Shown here: positions 38,901 to 50,772 of the stretch, in pieces
Numbering within the stretch: position 1 is the first letter of the stretch
Layout: each line of letters opens with the position of its first letter
DNA from: Chrysomallon squamiferum
Lineage: Eukaryota; Mollusca; Gastropoda; Neomphalida; Peltospiridae
Reading direction: 5' to 3'
Assembly (NCBI GenBank): GCA_012295275.1
Contig: CM022674.1
Coordinates: 2,890,742 to 2,954,741 of the forward strand
DNA length: 64,000 nt
Notes under the pieces: generated by a model
The model's database searches: none
Seen by the model: the letters and a program-made list of their open reading frames with translations, nothing else
Told to the model about the DNA's origin: nothing
Position numbers and translations under genes: made by a program

Positions 38901-40764
38901 GAATTTAACATTTATTATTATTGTTGTTTCTTAATATTATCATTAATTTTATTTTAGTTCTATAATTGACTTCAGTAAAAATTCTGTTTGTAGTTACACT
39001 GAACTTGGAGCACACTTGTTAGTAATAAAAATTATTATTCATACAGTGACTAAAACAGTGATTAATTATTTGATTAGAGTATGCCATATCTTTTCATTAT
39101 GTAATAACGTAGAACTTATCGTACATTAAATTTGCCAGCCTCGGCTTGTAATGTTAATAAAATTTCTTCGTTACTCACAGGTTGCACAACAAGAGGCTCA
39201 GCGAGCCCAGTTTATTGTTGAGAAGGCTGTCCAAGAAAAGCAACAAAAAATTGTGCAGGCTGAGGGAGAAGCTGAAGCAGCATCTCTGATATCCTTTTTA
39301 AAATCTTCATTACAGTCTGCTTCCATTATAGTAGACAGCGATGTCCATCAAATCTATAATAATAATAATAAAAGTTGCTTTGATGTCCATATTTCAGGTT
39401 CCCAAGGCAACACTTGCTGTGCCACACCTCAAAAAAAAAAAAAAAAAAAAAAAAAAAAACATTAAAAAATAAATTAAAAAAATTAAAATATTAAAAAAAA
39501 TAATAAAAAGTTCCCCAAGAAGTTACAATAAGATATTCTTAGTCTGTACGACAGTTTTCAGATTTCTGCACTGCATTAACAATATTGGGGCCTCTGCGAA
39601 ATACTGTTGTCTACCAAATGATGATACCGGGGCACGGTAAAAGTAGGTGGCTTGGAAACGAGTTGAACCAGAGTTACTTGTTTCTTGTCTGAAATCTTGG
39701 TGGGCGTGTCTCAGTTTGCACGCTCATTGTAAGGCCAGACATAGAGAATGATGCCTGCTTGTTACACTTAAATCTCTCGAGACTTGAGTTATAAGTTGCT
39801 TGCTTCTGGCAGATAGCTATTATGCACCAGGGGAAATGGTGGGGTGGGTTAACAAGTGTGTGTGTGTGTGTGTGAACTTTCTCCAAGCTGCCGGTGAACT
39901 TTCCTTTAGTAATCTGATGGTGGATGATAGTGTCTCTCTACTAACAACTCTAGATAGATCTAGATCATCCATAATAACTCTTCCATTCCTAGATTTTCTG
40001 TATTTGTAACTGGACACATCTTACCGAAACTTAGAATTAAGATGAGCATTTTAAAAAAAAAGACGTGTATTTGTACAGTGACTTGGTATAGATGATCTGT
40101 GATACCACAGAACCAAGGGTTTTAGGATCAGTTTCAGATGGGTTTAACTGTTGGATTATTTTTGAAAAAAAAAAAAGTGAATGTTTTTTTCGTGTGTTTA
40201 CCTTAACAGCATTACATAGGAAAGGCTGTTAGTTCAAATCCTGGTTACCTGAAACTAAGGAAAATTCGAGCTGCACAAAACATTGCCAGAACAGTAAGTT
40301 CTATTTCAGAATTATTGGATATAATTAAAATTCATTCAGACAACAGACTTTATCCGGCAGGCTTAGGACTGAAGGTTATCAATCTTCTGGATTATTCCTA
40401 TTTTCTGGATCAAGGCTTAATATATAAATATATAAAACATAAAATAAACACTGAACAGTACAGAATGAAATTATTTTTAACTCTTAATCAGTCAATACAT
40501 TTCTGATGCCAGTTTTCGGAAAGCTGTATAAACAGTTTGATACCTCAATTTTTTTTTTTTTTGTTTAGACTTGCATAATTTCTGAATATGTTGATCATAT
40601 TTGAAATTTATTACATTTAAAAAAAAAAAAAAAAAATTATTTTTTTCTATCTGCAGATTGCACAATCACAGAATCGTGTTTACTTGAATGCTGGTTCATT
40701 GATGTTGAACATTGCTGAAGCAGAATTTGACGAAGCAGCCGATCTTATTGCAAAGAAGAAATAA
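35922..40764 (+). CDS. PHB2: Prohibitin-2, 8 exons, with one AT-AC intron
   Basis: Exons: 35922-36051, 36968-37049, 37611-37690, 38053-38177, 38377-38562, 39181-39288, 40216-40293, 40657-40764. All phases match, giving 298 residues (human 299). Prohibitin-2 forms ring complexes with prohibitin-1 in the inner mitochondrial membrane. Seen: the N-terminal membrane anchor [20 protein letters not shown] at about 23-42, the SPFH/PHB domain ([54 protein letters not shown]), then the coiled-coil part ([40 protein letters not shown]) and the end DLIAKKK. Intron 6 begins ATATCC and ends AC instead of GT-AG; only this choice restores SLIGKAV. The frame is intact, so the gene looks functional. Confidence 0.95.
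39289..40215 (+). other. U12-type AT-AC intron of prohibitin-2
   Basis: The exon ends GCA TCT CTG and the intron opens ATATCCTTTTT, the U12 5' splice-site consensus. Near its end is TTTACCTTAACAGCATTAC, where CCTTAAC fits the U12 branch point and the last bases are AC. The next exon starts ATA GGA AAG in frame. No GT-AG pair gives the conserved protein here. Confidence 0.9.
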
Positions 40765-42670
40765 TGAACTGGTCGGGGGTACAGACAGCTGTGCCTTTCA
40801 GCAGTGTGTTTTGATATCGTGTGTGGACATTCATATTAGTAAACAAAACTGACCACAACTGGACCATGTATAAATATTATTAAAAAACAAAACAAACCAA
40901 AACAAATAATTTTTCATCCTGGTTAAAGATAGTGGCAATCAATGGACATTCAGCCAATGACTTCTTTTTTTCTTAACAAAAAAGTGAAGTGAAGATTTAT
41001 AGTAATAATAACAAAATTAGTGGTAGTGGTTATAGCGTTGTATTTTGTAATATTTCTACTAAAAGATTTACATAAGACGTCTTTTGAAAAGTTTATTGTT
41101 TTTTGTGTGACGGGTATTAACTGTGTTATTGCCAGTGTAAATTTTGATAACTATTTGTTTTTATGTGGGATTTTGATTTCAGCTTGATTTTCAAATCAAA
41201 GACAAATGAAACAAAAATTAATATTTTATTTTTTTAATGAATTTGTCATTTCTTTTTTTTTTTGCTGATAACTTCTAACATTTTTATCTTTCTGCTTCAA
41301 AGTGTTATCGGTGAAAATATTTTATTTTGGTCCACTTCTATTACTGTGATGTGTTCTGACTTAAAGAAAACTAAATTCCTAATAACATAAACAAATTTTG
41401 TTGTTTTTAATTGCAACAGTTATAAGAAGAAAATGGTTTACAAATATAAACAGCAGTCTAAAAATGCACGAGACCAGTGCCATCTTCATTAATCTTTGGT
41501 TAATTATAGAAATTCGTAAATAAGATGCAATTATTTAATTATTTTAATGTCTTTTTCCTTTTTTATAATTAATTACCATGCTTTAATTAAACTTGAGAAA
41601 TTGAAGTCATTGGAGCATTTATTGTTACATATACTTTTTTTTTTTTTTTTTTTTTATCTTGCAAGAAGACTTGAGGTTTAACAGAGGATAATTCTGGGGC
41701 CGTGCCCCAGGATGTAAATTTAATGTCTGGTGTTTTATAACTTGTATTCATTGTATTAACAGGAGAGATCTTTATCATGTATTAAAACAGTCTAGGAAAA
41801 ATGGAAGTTTTGTTTTGGTATCTCTCACCACTAGTTTATGAATCATCTATCTGTTTATAGAAAGCAAATTTTAGTTTTTCTTATTTATTTATTTATTTAC
41901 TTGTGTACTTGATTACTTATTTATTTACATAATATTACAGTAGATTTATTATTCTTTTTTTTTTTTTCTTTTTTAAATAGGTTACATTTTAATTTATTCA
42001 TTTCTTGAATTGTTTTTTTGGAATGAACTAGTAACATTAATTATTAAACACCTGAAATTCAGTGCAAGAATATTCCTAGGCATTTATTTTATTTTATTAT
42101 TTCTTTTTTATACAAGAATTTTGTATTAACTATGGCATTCAGTTGTTAATAATCATTATTGTTATTAAGTAGAATATAGAGACAGGAAATTGCTGAACAA
42201 AACAAAAAGAACTAAACTTTTAAAAGAAAGATGTACTAGTTAAATGTAATTTGAAGAAAACATCTGGAAAAATAATAGAATAACACATGCGCACACATAC
42301 TGCTATTTACCAATGGATCAGAAAGTATGTGTATTTACATATGTGTGTATGTGTATATATGCATACATATAGAAGGTTAGAGATAAATTTGGCTGAACCC
42401 TGGTCTAGAGTAATGAAGTTTAAACACCATTTAAATATTACATCTTAAGAGAGAGTGGGGGTAAAAAAAACATCCGGTTTTGGGATTTCCGATAAGGACT
42501 CAGCCTGTATAATTCCCGAGAAAACATACTGATGAAAACTGCACACATTTTTAGAAAATAAGTTCAACAACCAGTGCAATTTGAATACAATGATTTTCAT
42601 ATGATGTGTTCGTTTCACAGTATTTAACCTCATATGAGTTGCTAAATCATATTGTTCACAATCACTAAGC
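40765..42670. other. Prohibitin-2 3' flank
   Basis: AT-rich sequence with T-rich runs, likely including the 3' untranslated region; no AATAAA could be singled out with confidence. No coding exon was seen. Confidence 0.5.
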
Positions 42671-43124
42671 AAAACAAAGTGACGTCACTATTATTATTAA
42701 TATGACTGCGGTTGTTACTATAATCATGCTGTTGTAAATATTTGCTGTCACATGTACATAATTAGTTATTTGAAGTAATATAAAGGTTATACAACTGTGT
42801 CGATGTGGCAAATATTTGCAACAACATGATTATAATAATAACAACCACAAACATACGATAATAAGAACAAAATAAGTAGAAAAGAAAGAAGGCTCCACTG
42901 TTGCTAACAAATTTTTAGTTCTAAATCTGTACGATAATCACATGGTAAGTAACTAACTGACCCCTTCTGGCTCCTTGTAACTGTCGATATGGCTGTTTCA
43001 GATAAATACGTTTTACGGCATCAAGTTTCTGTAACCGTTTAATCCTTAACGGATTTTCTCTAGGCTAAGGCAAGCAGTTAGTATTCCATTCAGTTACTTC
43101 CTTTAATAGAATCGCAACTCTCAG

Positions 43125-43170
43125 CCAATCGTATCGACTGATGCAAATAATTACCAGAAGTATATTTAAG
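43125..43170 (+). promoter_or_regulatory. Promoter-like CCAAT / octamer / TATA arrangement
   Basis: CCAAT at 43125-43129, a perfect ATGCAAAT octamer at 43141-43148 and TATATTTAAG at 43161-43170, in that order and at promoter-like spacing. The only downstream frame is very short (ATG at about 43230, stop after nine codons), so any transcript is unknown. Confidence 0.35.
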
Positions 43171-43519
43171 AAGACGTGTCACCGAGTTACCGTTCTTTTT
43201 CGTGTACTTTTACACTTTGCAGCCAGACAGATGGAATTTTACGCATCCAGTTTAGAATAACATATGCACTGAAAGAAACATTAAACAAAACTTAAAAAAA
43301 AAAAAATAATAATAATAATAAAAAAAAAATCTGTCTGTCTGATATCAGAGATGAGGTAATTTCACATTTCCTTTCCCGTGCTGAGAATAGCATTAGTAAT
43401 TTACTCACTTGTGAACAAGAAAACAGAAAGAAAGGGGGGGAAATGTGAAAAGTGAAAAAGCAAAAAAAAGAAAAAAAAAAAGGAAATAACGAAAATAAAC
43501 AGAGATGGGATAAACCATT

Positions 43520-43593
43520 TGACGTCACAGATTGGTAGGACGTCCATGTTTATTTGAGAATTTGTTATTCTTTTCTTTCTAGAATGTTCTAGA
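43520..43593. promoter_or_regulatory. CRE, inverted CCAAT and heat-shock-element cluster
   Basis: TGACGTCA at 43520-43527, ATTGG at 43531-43535, and TTCTAGAATGTTCTAGA at 43577-43593, which has alternating TTC/GAA blocks at the two-base spacing expected of a heat shock element. No gene could be attached. Confidence 0.35.
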
Positions 43594-43750
43594 TGCGGTT
43601 CGGCTCTTTCAACAGCACATGCATGAAACAATATACTGACCCACACATACATACATTATTATAATTTATCAGTGTAGGCAGTGAGAAGAAATTTTAATAT
43701 TCTCGATCATTGACCACAAATATAATATAATAAAGAAAGAAAGAAAATAA

Positions 43751-43787
<37 letters not shown>

Positions 43788-43957
43788 GAATGAAGGGTAT
43801 TCACAGCAAATGAAAATGATGTTCTGGTTATAATTATTTTCGTATATTGTGACATTCAGCTATATTGTACATATCCCTAACGGCTTTATCATAAAGGATA
43901 TTTTGTTGTTCTTCTACTTATGTTTCGTCATCCTCATCCTCATCATTATCATTAACA

Positions 43958-43960
<3 letters not shown>

Positions 43961-44021
<61 letters not shown>

Positions 44022-44027
44022 TGACAC

Positions 44028-44068
<41 letters not shown>
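43961..44068. repeat. (ATT)n followed by poly(A)
   Basis: About 20 ATT units, a short spacer, then about 37 A bases. Confidence 0.95.
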
Positions 44069-44070
<2 letters not shown>

Positions 44071-44347
44071 ATTAAAAAAACACTTCAAACTGTCTACAGG
44101 CATAAATTACAATCTTGTCAGTCACTGGAACAATCATCTGACACTCAGTGACACTGTCGCTAATGGCCCTTGCATCAGGTTTGTCACTTTTATTAAATAA
44201 TTCCGACATTGGGGATGTAACGAAAACACCCAGTCTGGCGAAATGAAATAAAGAAGAGGTTATTTCCTTATCAGACACGTCTTTTCCTAGAGTGGCCGCA
44301 AGAAATGGGTTGCGTTACGTTGATGTACCAGTCGATTATCAGACACT

Positions 44348-44575
44348 GGACAATAGCTGGAGGAACCGAAAGGACACAGAGAAACAAAGGTATTGATCCA
44401 CACGGACATTCTCGTACGCAGAAAAGATGCTTTGCTTTACTCGGGGCAAACTGTAAAGTTTACTATGCAGGCGCATACTCCAGGCAAGCAGCCATTGCTT
44501 ATTATTACCTGGTTACAGACTAGCAAGCGCTTCACTTTCTTTTTCTGTTTGTTTAGAGTTATTTTTAACCTTTAG
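44348..44575 (+). pseudogene. Orphan exon-like open frame
   Basis: After a possible acceptor (GGACAATAG at 44348-44356) a frame reads LEEPKGHRETKV..., then ILVRRKDALLYSGQ and FTMQAHTPGKQPLLIITWLQ, before a stop at 44573. It has mixed composition unlike the nearby repeats. No donor, partner exon or family was recognised. It may be an exon relic or chance. Confidence 0.2.
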
Positions 44576-45948
44576 CAGACGGCATCACGTGGACTTCAAA
44601 ATGTTCACTCGGAAGACTGTACGAAGAAACAACATTGCTGCGATTACCTTGTTAAACCAAAACCGAAAGAAAGGAAGAAAATGACTGACGTGTGAGGTAT
44701 TTGTGTTGCGTGTGTTTGATGTGAACATGTATGTGAGTATGTTTGTATGTTATGCATATTTGTGAGAATGTACTAAATGTTTACGCATGTTTTGGAATTA
44801 TTAAACAGAATACTGACTTTTTACGTTATCTTTTTTTCTTTTCTGTCTGTCTGTCTGTTGTTAGTCTACCTATTTCAATACCTTCCTACCTGTCTGTCTA
44901 TCAGACACTCACCGAGTCAATCTCTCTATCTATCTATCAATTTATCTATCTGCCTGTCTGTCTGTCTATCCAATTTAACCATCCGTCTTCCAATCTATTT
45001 ATGGATCCATAACACTCACCCTCTCTTTTCTGTAATAAAATTAATTACATGCCACTTTTATAAAGACATAAAAAAAACTGGTATGAAGTCATCATTAGGA
45101 GGTTGTGACTACTTAAGATGAAATAAATTTCATTATGAAGAAAAGAAAAATGTACACCGGCAGGAAGCTTGTTTACTGTGACATCTGAGGCAAAAGGAGG
45201 ATACATCATTAAAGGAACATCTATTTAAAAAAAAAAAAAAAAAAAATGCATGCTGTGGTTGCTTGTATGAATGCACAGAAGCCGCGAATGATAATGACGA
45301 ATGACAATGACGAATCACCTCTTGCTCTTTGAAAAAAAAAAAAAAAAAATGTCCTCAGCTTTATTAAGAATATGCATTGTAGAACTGTGAAATCTGGAGA
45401 GTTCGGTCATTTGTACCAGTCCAAGGTGACGGAATATGTTACTAAAAAAAAAATGGCACATAATTTCAGTTGCGCTGATAGGTGATATATCACCCAGTAC
45501 GCTGACATCCACATTATTTTTTTTTTTTTCGTTTAATAATATATTTTTGTTAAACAGAATACCCGTCGAAATAACGAATTGTTATTCAGTTATGATTTAC
45601 CTTTGTAATATTTTTAATTTAATTTAATTTTCTTATGTTTTTATTGATTTTATTAAAGATATATTTTTTATCTATATTTTAAAGAAAGTTGTTTCATTCA
45701 GAAATAAAAACTGTATCACAGCAAAAAAACCAAACAAAAAACAAAAAACAACCAGGCACACACACAGATACACAAGCACACACGCATGTTCAGGGAAAAA
45801 ATGATTAAAAAATGTAAACAAAAAAAAAAGGTCAGCTAAATTTCGTAGCAAAATTCTGCATATTTTTGAAAACATTTATTAACATCAGTCACTGACTTGT
45901 TAGGAGAAAACAAACAAAAATTCGTGCAAAAATAGAGGCGTGAACCAG

Positions 45949-46071
45949 ATGAACGACGCAGATTTCCAGAAACCGGAAGTCTCGTACAACCTCGCTAAAA
46001 CGGTTCACTGCGTTAGTCTTACGTCTATTTCAGACTGGTGTCTACGTAAACAGTTTATGGTCATTCACTGA
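45949..46071 (+). CDS. Hypothetical 40-residue frame, array unit 1
   Basis: Begins MNDADFQKPEVSYNLAKT and ends CLRKQFMVIH. The same frame is intact in units 2 and 3 (second residue Y) and broken by a one-base deletion in unit 4. No known domain and no clear promoter on this strand, so it may be non-coding. Confidence 0.2.
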   Translation: MNDADFQKPEVSYNLAKTVHCVSLTSISDWCLRKQFMVIH

Positions 46072-46902
46072 TCTGAAGAAAAACAACAGAAAACAAAAAT
46101 GCAGCCTTTTTGTGTGGAAATGGTGAGCGGTTGTGTATGTATGAATGTGTGTATGTATGTATGTATGTTTCCCGCACATTTTCATGATTTTAATAAATCA
46201 AATAACAGTGTCAATATCGCAATGTGCAGAATTTTATAGAGAAATAAATAATTTAAGTTGTACGATCCTACGTAAATATTAACAAAAGTGACAACGACAT
46301 CTGCTACATCGGACAAGAATGAAACGACCATCTTTAAAGCTGGCCACCATAGCAACTACTGCTACTACTACTACTACAACTACTACTACTACTACTACTA
46401 CTAATAATAATAATAATAAAATTGACGACGATGAAGACGACTACATTAATAAAAAATAACAAACTAATAATTAAATTTCAGATATTTTATTTATTATTGT
46501 AACAGTTAACATCTACAATAATTGTAAATACTACTACTACTACTACTACTAATAATAAATCGTTGAATTGTACATCACTGCAATATATATACATATGTGA
46601 ATATACAGATATATATATATATAAGACCAACCAAAAGCAACAGAGTGAACGAACAAAATAATGCTAACGGAAAGAACAGAAACGTCTAAACGTCACAAAC
46701 AATAGAAGTAATGTTCAATGTTCAGCGGAGTCTGTCATTTCAGGAACTCAAAACCACTTTCTGAGAGAAGTCTTCCAAGAATTACTTCTTCAAACAAACA
46801 TTGTTATCCCTAACATAGTTTCTAAGAACTACTACTATAAAAAGAGGAATAGAAAAAAAAAAAAACCTGCTTCTCGTGGAAACAGTGACAGCTTCTGTGC
46901 CT

Positions 46903-47094
46903 TCACATCATCAGCGAAAACGCGAGTACGTCATCCTGCACGATGTTGTGACTGCAGTGTCTGCTGCCTCCATGCACATCGTCTGTGACAACGACAATGT
47001 TAGATTTTCGCTGAAAGCCTAACACAAAGTCTTGTTCGCACAGAATGGCATCCCTCCATGAAACAAAAACCTGCGAAGGAAAAACTATAGACAT
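46903..47094 (-). CDS. Hypothetical 63-residue protein, array copy 1
   Basis: Begins MSIVFPSQVFVSWRDAIL, with the central block VVVTDDVHGGSRHCSHN and the end VLAFSLMM. No signal peptide or membrane segment and no family recognised. A is at -3 of the ATG in all four copies. It sits behind a CCAAT/CRE/TATA layout. TTTATT at 46496-46501 would give an AATAAA signal about 400 bases downstream. Differences between copies mostly change residues, so protein-level constraint is doubtful. Alternatively the frame could be the first exon of a spliced or non-coding transcript. Confidence 0.35.
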   Translation of the reverse strand: MSIVFPSQVFVSWRDAILCEQDFVLGFQRKSNIVVVTDDVHGGSRHCSHNIVQDDVLAFSLMM

Positions 47095-47148
47095 GCTAGT
47101 AGAATATACAAAACAGATTTAAGTTCAGTTCTGTGTCTTCGGCGACTA

Positions 47149-47212
47149 CTTATATATATGCATACCTTTCAATGAAATGACGTCAGAAATTTGTTACAGG
47201 TTTCCTGCCAAT
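47149..47212 (-). promoter_or_regulatory. Array promoter, copy 1 (CCAAT, CRE, TATA)
   Basis: Read on the - strand: ATTGG (inverted CCAAT) at 47208-47212, the TGACGTCA palindrome at 47178-47185, and TATATATAAG at 47149-47158. The TATA and CRE elements begin 55 and 84 bases from the ATG. Confidence 0.5.
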
Positions 47213-47661
47213 CAGATTAGAGAACACAAAACGCAGAGGGAAAAAACTGAGCGATAAAATGTTCATTCATTTCAGTTCTTTTCTCCCGCTCCACATTTTA
47301 ATATTCTTGTTAATATTATTTTTATTATTACTGTTGTTGTCGGTGGTGGTGTTTGTGGTGGCTTGGCTGCTGCTGCTGCTGATGCTGTTGTTCTTGTACT
47401 AATAATTATGATTCGTAGTTGCGGTGATGTTTAATGGTAGTGTTATTAGTACTACCAGCAGTAGTAGTTGTAATAGCAATACTGTTATTGTATTATTATT
47501 TTTGTTATTATATTATTATTATTGTTCTTGTTATTGTTATTTTTGTTGTTGTTCTTGTTGTTATGACTACTACTACAACTACTACTACATTTACTATTTT
47601 TATGATATTACTGCCACTATTTTTACTACTAAATCTGTTAGTACTACTACTACTACTACTA

Positions 47662-47694
<33 letters not shown>

Positions 47695-48048
47695 TATATA
47701 ATTCAATTTCTTTTATTGTTAAATTTGCAATAAATTAGTCTTTCTCTTATTTTTGTTTTTCTTTCCATCCTTATTAAATTTCTTAATTTTTTTCTCTTTG
47801 CTGTAAACCTAAAAACCCAAACAATACTGGCGGATGGGGGTGAGAATGAAGTAAAAAATATGGAGAGAAAAATGTGAGCTAAATTTCATAGAAAATTCAG
47901 CTTTACTTGAGAGTTATTGAAATAAATTTATGTCTCACATCCTTTAACATCTGTCACTGAGTCGTTGTCAGATGAATACGAAATCTTGTGACAACGAGAA
48001 GAGAAACAGGAAAAAATGTGTCACAGTAAAAATAGCGGCGTGAAATAG

Positions 48049-48171
48049 ATGTACGACGCAGATTTTCAGAAACCGGAAGTCTCGTACAACCTCGCTAAAA
48101 CGGTTCACTGCGTTAGTCTTACGTCTATTTCAGACTGGTGTCTACGTAAACAGTTTATGGTCATTCACTGA
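48049..48171 (+). CDS. Hypothetical 40-residue frame, array unit 2
   Basis: Same frame as in unit 1 with MYDADFQKPEV at the start. Coding status unproven. Confidence 0.2.
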   Translation: MYDADFQKPEVSYNLAKTVHCVSLTSISDWCLRKQFMVIH

Positions 48172-48283
48172 TTTGAAAACAGAAAAACAACAGAAAACAA
48201 AAATAGCGTAACCATACAGTAGTCTGAAATACGGCCTTTTTGTGGAAATGGTGAGCGCTTGTGTATGTATGTATGTATGTATG

Positions 48284-48314
<31 letters not shown>

Positions 48315-49077
48315 TATGTATGTATGTATATGTGTATGTCTGTATGTATGTGTGTGTTGTGTATGTATGTATGTATGTATGACATCTTGTCTATGCATGT
48401 ATATATATATGTATGTATGTATATATTTAGCTTTCTATACTTGTCTCTGTGTGTATGTATGTATGTATCTTTGTATGTATGTGTATATATTTCTGTCTGT
48501 ATCTATGTATTCTAGGATTTGAATATCCTCTGTGTTATGTAGATCTGATTGGACTATGTCCATAGACAATATTATGAACGCAATGCTACAGATGGAAAAG
48601 TTACATAAAATATACATTGTCAGATGCTGTTGACGAGACTTGAATGTGTGTTTTGTTTGTAATGATTAGACATGTTAACTGAAAATACCTTTATAACGTT
48701 TCAGTGATATCAATAACTAGAAAAAGAAATGTGTTGTTTCTAGAAGTTACGATCTGACCTTCACATTGGCTATTACTCCCAACTGAATATGAAATGAAAA
48801 CACTTTTTTATGTATGCCACTTAAACTACTCTTGACGACTAAAAAACTGCTTTGAATTAATTTACATTAAAATGATAGAACATATTTGTTTTTGAAGTAT
48901 ATGATCGGAAAAGTACTCGGCACATTTTCATGATTTTAATAAATCAAATAACAGTGTCAATATCGCAATGTGCAGAATTTTATAGAGAAATAAATAATTC
49001 ATCGGACAAGAATGAAACGACCATCTTTAAAGCTGGCCGCCACAGAAACTACTACTACTACTACTACTACAACTACA

Positions 49078-49114
<37 letters not shown>

Positions 49115-49624
49115 ATAATAATAATAATAATAATAATAAAAATGACGACGATGAAGACGACTACATTAATAAAAAATAACAAACTAATAGTTAAATTTCA
49201 GATATTTTATTTATTATTGTAACAGTTAACATCTACAATAATTGTAAATATTACTGCTACTACTACTACTACTAATAAATCGTTGAATTGTACATCACTG
49301 CAATATATATACATATGTGAATATACAGATATATATATAAGACCAACCAAAAGCAACAGAGTGAACGAACAAAATAATGGTAACGGAAAGAACAGAAACG
49401 TCTAAACGTCACAAACAATAGAAGTAATGTTCAATGTTCAGCGGAGTCGGTCATTTCAGGAACTCAAAACCACTTTCTGAGAGAAGTCTTCCAAGAATTA
49501 CTTCTTCAAACAAACATTGTTATCCCTAACATAGTTTCTAAGAACTACTACTATAAAAAGAGGAATAGAAAAAAAAAAAAAAAAAAAGCTGCTTCTCGTG
49601 GAAACAGTGACAGCTTCTGTGCCT

Positions 49625-49816
49625 TCACATCATCAGCGAAAACGCGAGTACGTCATCCTGCACGATGTTGTGACTGCAGGGTCTGCTGCCTCCATGCACA
49701 TCGTCTGTGACAACGCCAATGTTAGATTTTCGCTGAAAACCTAACACAAAGTCTTGTTCGCACAGAATGGCATCTCTCCATGAAACAAAAACCTGCGAAG
49801 GAAAAACTATAGACAT
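49625..49816 (-). CDS. Hypothetical 63-residue protein, array copy 2
   Basis: Same length and ends as copy 1, with V to G (SNIGVV) and H to P (GSRPCS) changes. Its promoter layout is identical in order and spacing. Confidence 0.35.
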   Translation of the reverse strand: MSIVFPSQVFVSWRDAILCEQDFVLGFQRKSNIGVVTDDVHGGSRPCSHNIVQDDVLAFSLMM

Positions 49817-49870
49817 GATAGTAGAATATTCAAAACAGATTTAAGTTCAGTTCTGTGTCTTCGGCGACTA

Positions 49871-49934
49871 CTTATATATATGTATACCTTTCAATGAAAT
49901 GACGTCAGAAATTTGTTACAGGTTTCCTGCCAAT
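49871..49934 (-). promoter_or_regulatory. Array promoter, copy 2
   Basis: ATTGG at 49930-49934 and TGACGTCA at 49900-49907 read on the - strand, with TATATATAAG at 49871-49880. Distances to the ATG are 84 (CRE) and 55 (TATA). Confidence 0.5.
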
Positions 49935-50367
49935 CAGATTAGAGAACACAAAACGCAGAGGGAAAAAACTGAGCGATAAAATGTTCATTCATTTCAGTTC
50001 TTTTCTCCCGCTCCACATTTTAATATTCTTGTTAATATTATTTTTATTATTACTGTTGTTGTCGGTGGTGGTGTTTGTGGTGGCTTGGCTGCTGCTGCTG
50101 CTGATGCTGTTGTTCTTGTACTAATAATTATGATTCGTAGTTGCGGTGATGTTTAATGGTAGTGTTATTAGTACTTCCAGCAGTAGTAGTTGTAAGTAGT
50201 AATACTGTTATTTTATTATTATTATTGTTCTTGTTATTGTTATTTTTGTTGTTGTTCTTGTTGTTTTGACTACTACTACAACTACTACTACATTTACTAT
50301 TTTTATGATATTACTGCCACTATTTTTACTACTAAATCTGTTAGTACTACTACTACTACTACTACTA

Positions 50368-50418
<51 letters not shown>

Positions 50419-50772
50419 TATATAATTCAATTTCTTTTATTGTTAAATTTGCAATAAATTAGTCTTTCTCTTATTTTTGTTTTTCATTCCATCCTTATTA
50501 AATTTCTTAATTTTTTTCTCTTTGCTGTAAACCAAAAAACCCAAACAATACTGGCGGATGGGGGTGAGAATGAAGTAAAAAATATGGAGAGGAAAATGTG
50601 AGCCAAATTTCAGAGAAAATTCAGCTTTACTTGAGAGTTATTGAAATAAATTTATGTCTCACATCCTTTAACATCTGTCACTGAGTCGTTGTCAGATGAA
50701 TACGAAATCTTGTGACAACGAGAAGAGAAACAGGAAAAAATGTGTTACAGTAAAAATAGAGGCGTGAACCAG

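Larger units (their letters stand above)
42671..45832. other. Gene-poor region with promoter-like clusters
   Basis: Contains a TGACGTCA at 42680-42687, two promoter-like clusters (listed separately), (ATT)n plus poly-A at 43960-44068, and unique segments at 44072-44278 and 44285-44575 whose frames look exon-like but cannot be assembled. The rest is low-complexity sequence. Confidence 0.5.
45833..47875. repeat. Tandem array unit 1
   Basis: First and most diverged start of a four-unit array. It aligns with unit 2 from AGCTAAATTTC onwards. It carries the + strand 40-codon frame (45949-46071), the GCACATTTTCATGATTTTAA block, an ACT/ATA trinucleotide tract and the - strand promoter plus 63-codon frame. 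It lacks the roughly 600-bp block found in units 2 and 4. Confidence 0.85.
47876..50599. repeat. Tandem array unit 2
   Basis: Full-length unit including the extra block at about 48250-48920 (GTAT microsatellite plus unique sequence with GATTTGAATATCCTCTGTG). It has a deletion just before 49000 relative to the other units. Confidence 0.9.

Noticed and set aside
40225-40245. tRNA B-box-like GTTCAAATCC
   Set aside because: It is inside prohibitin-2 exon 7, and no cloverleaf can be drawn around it.
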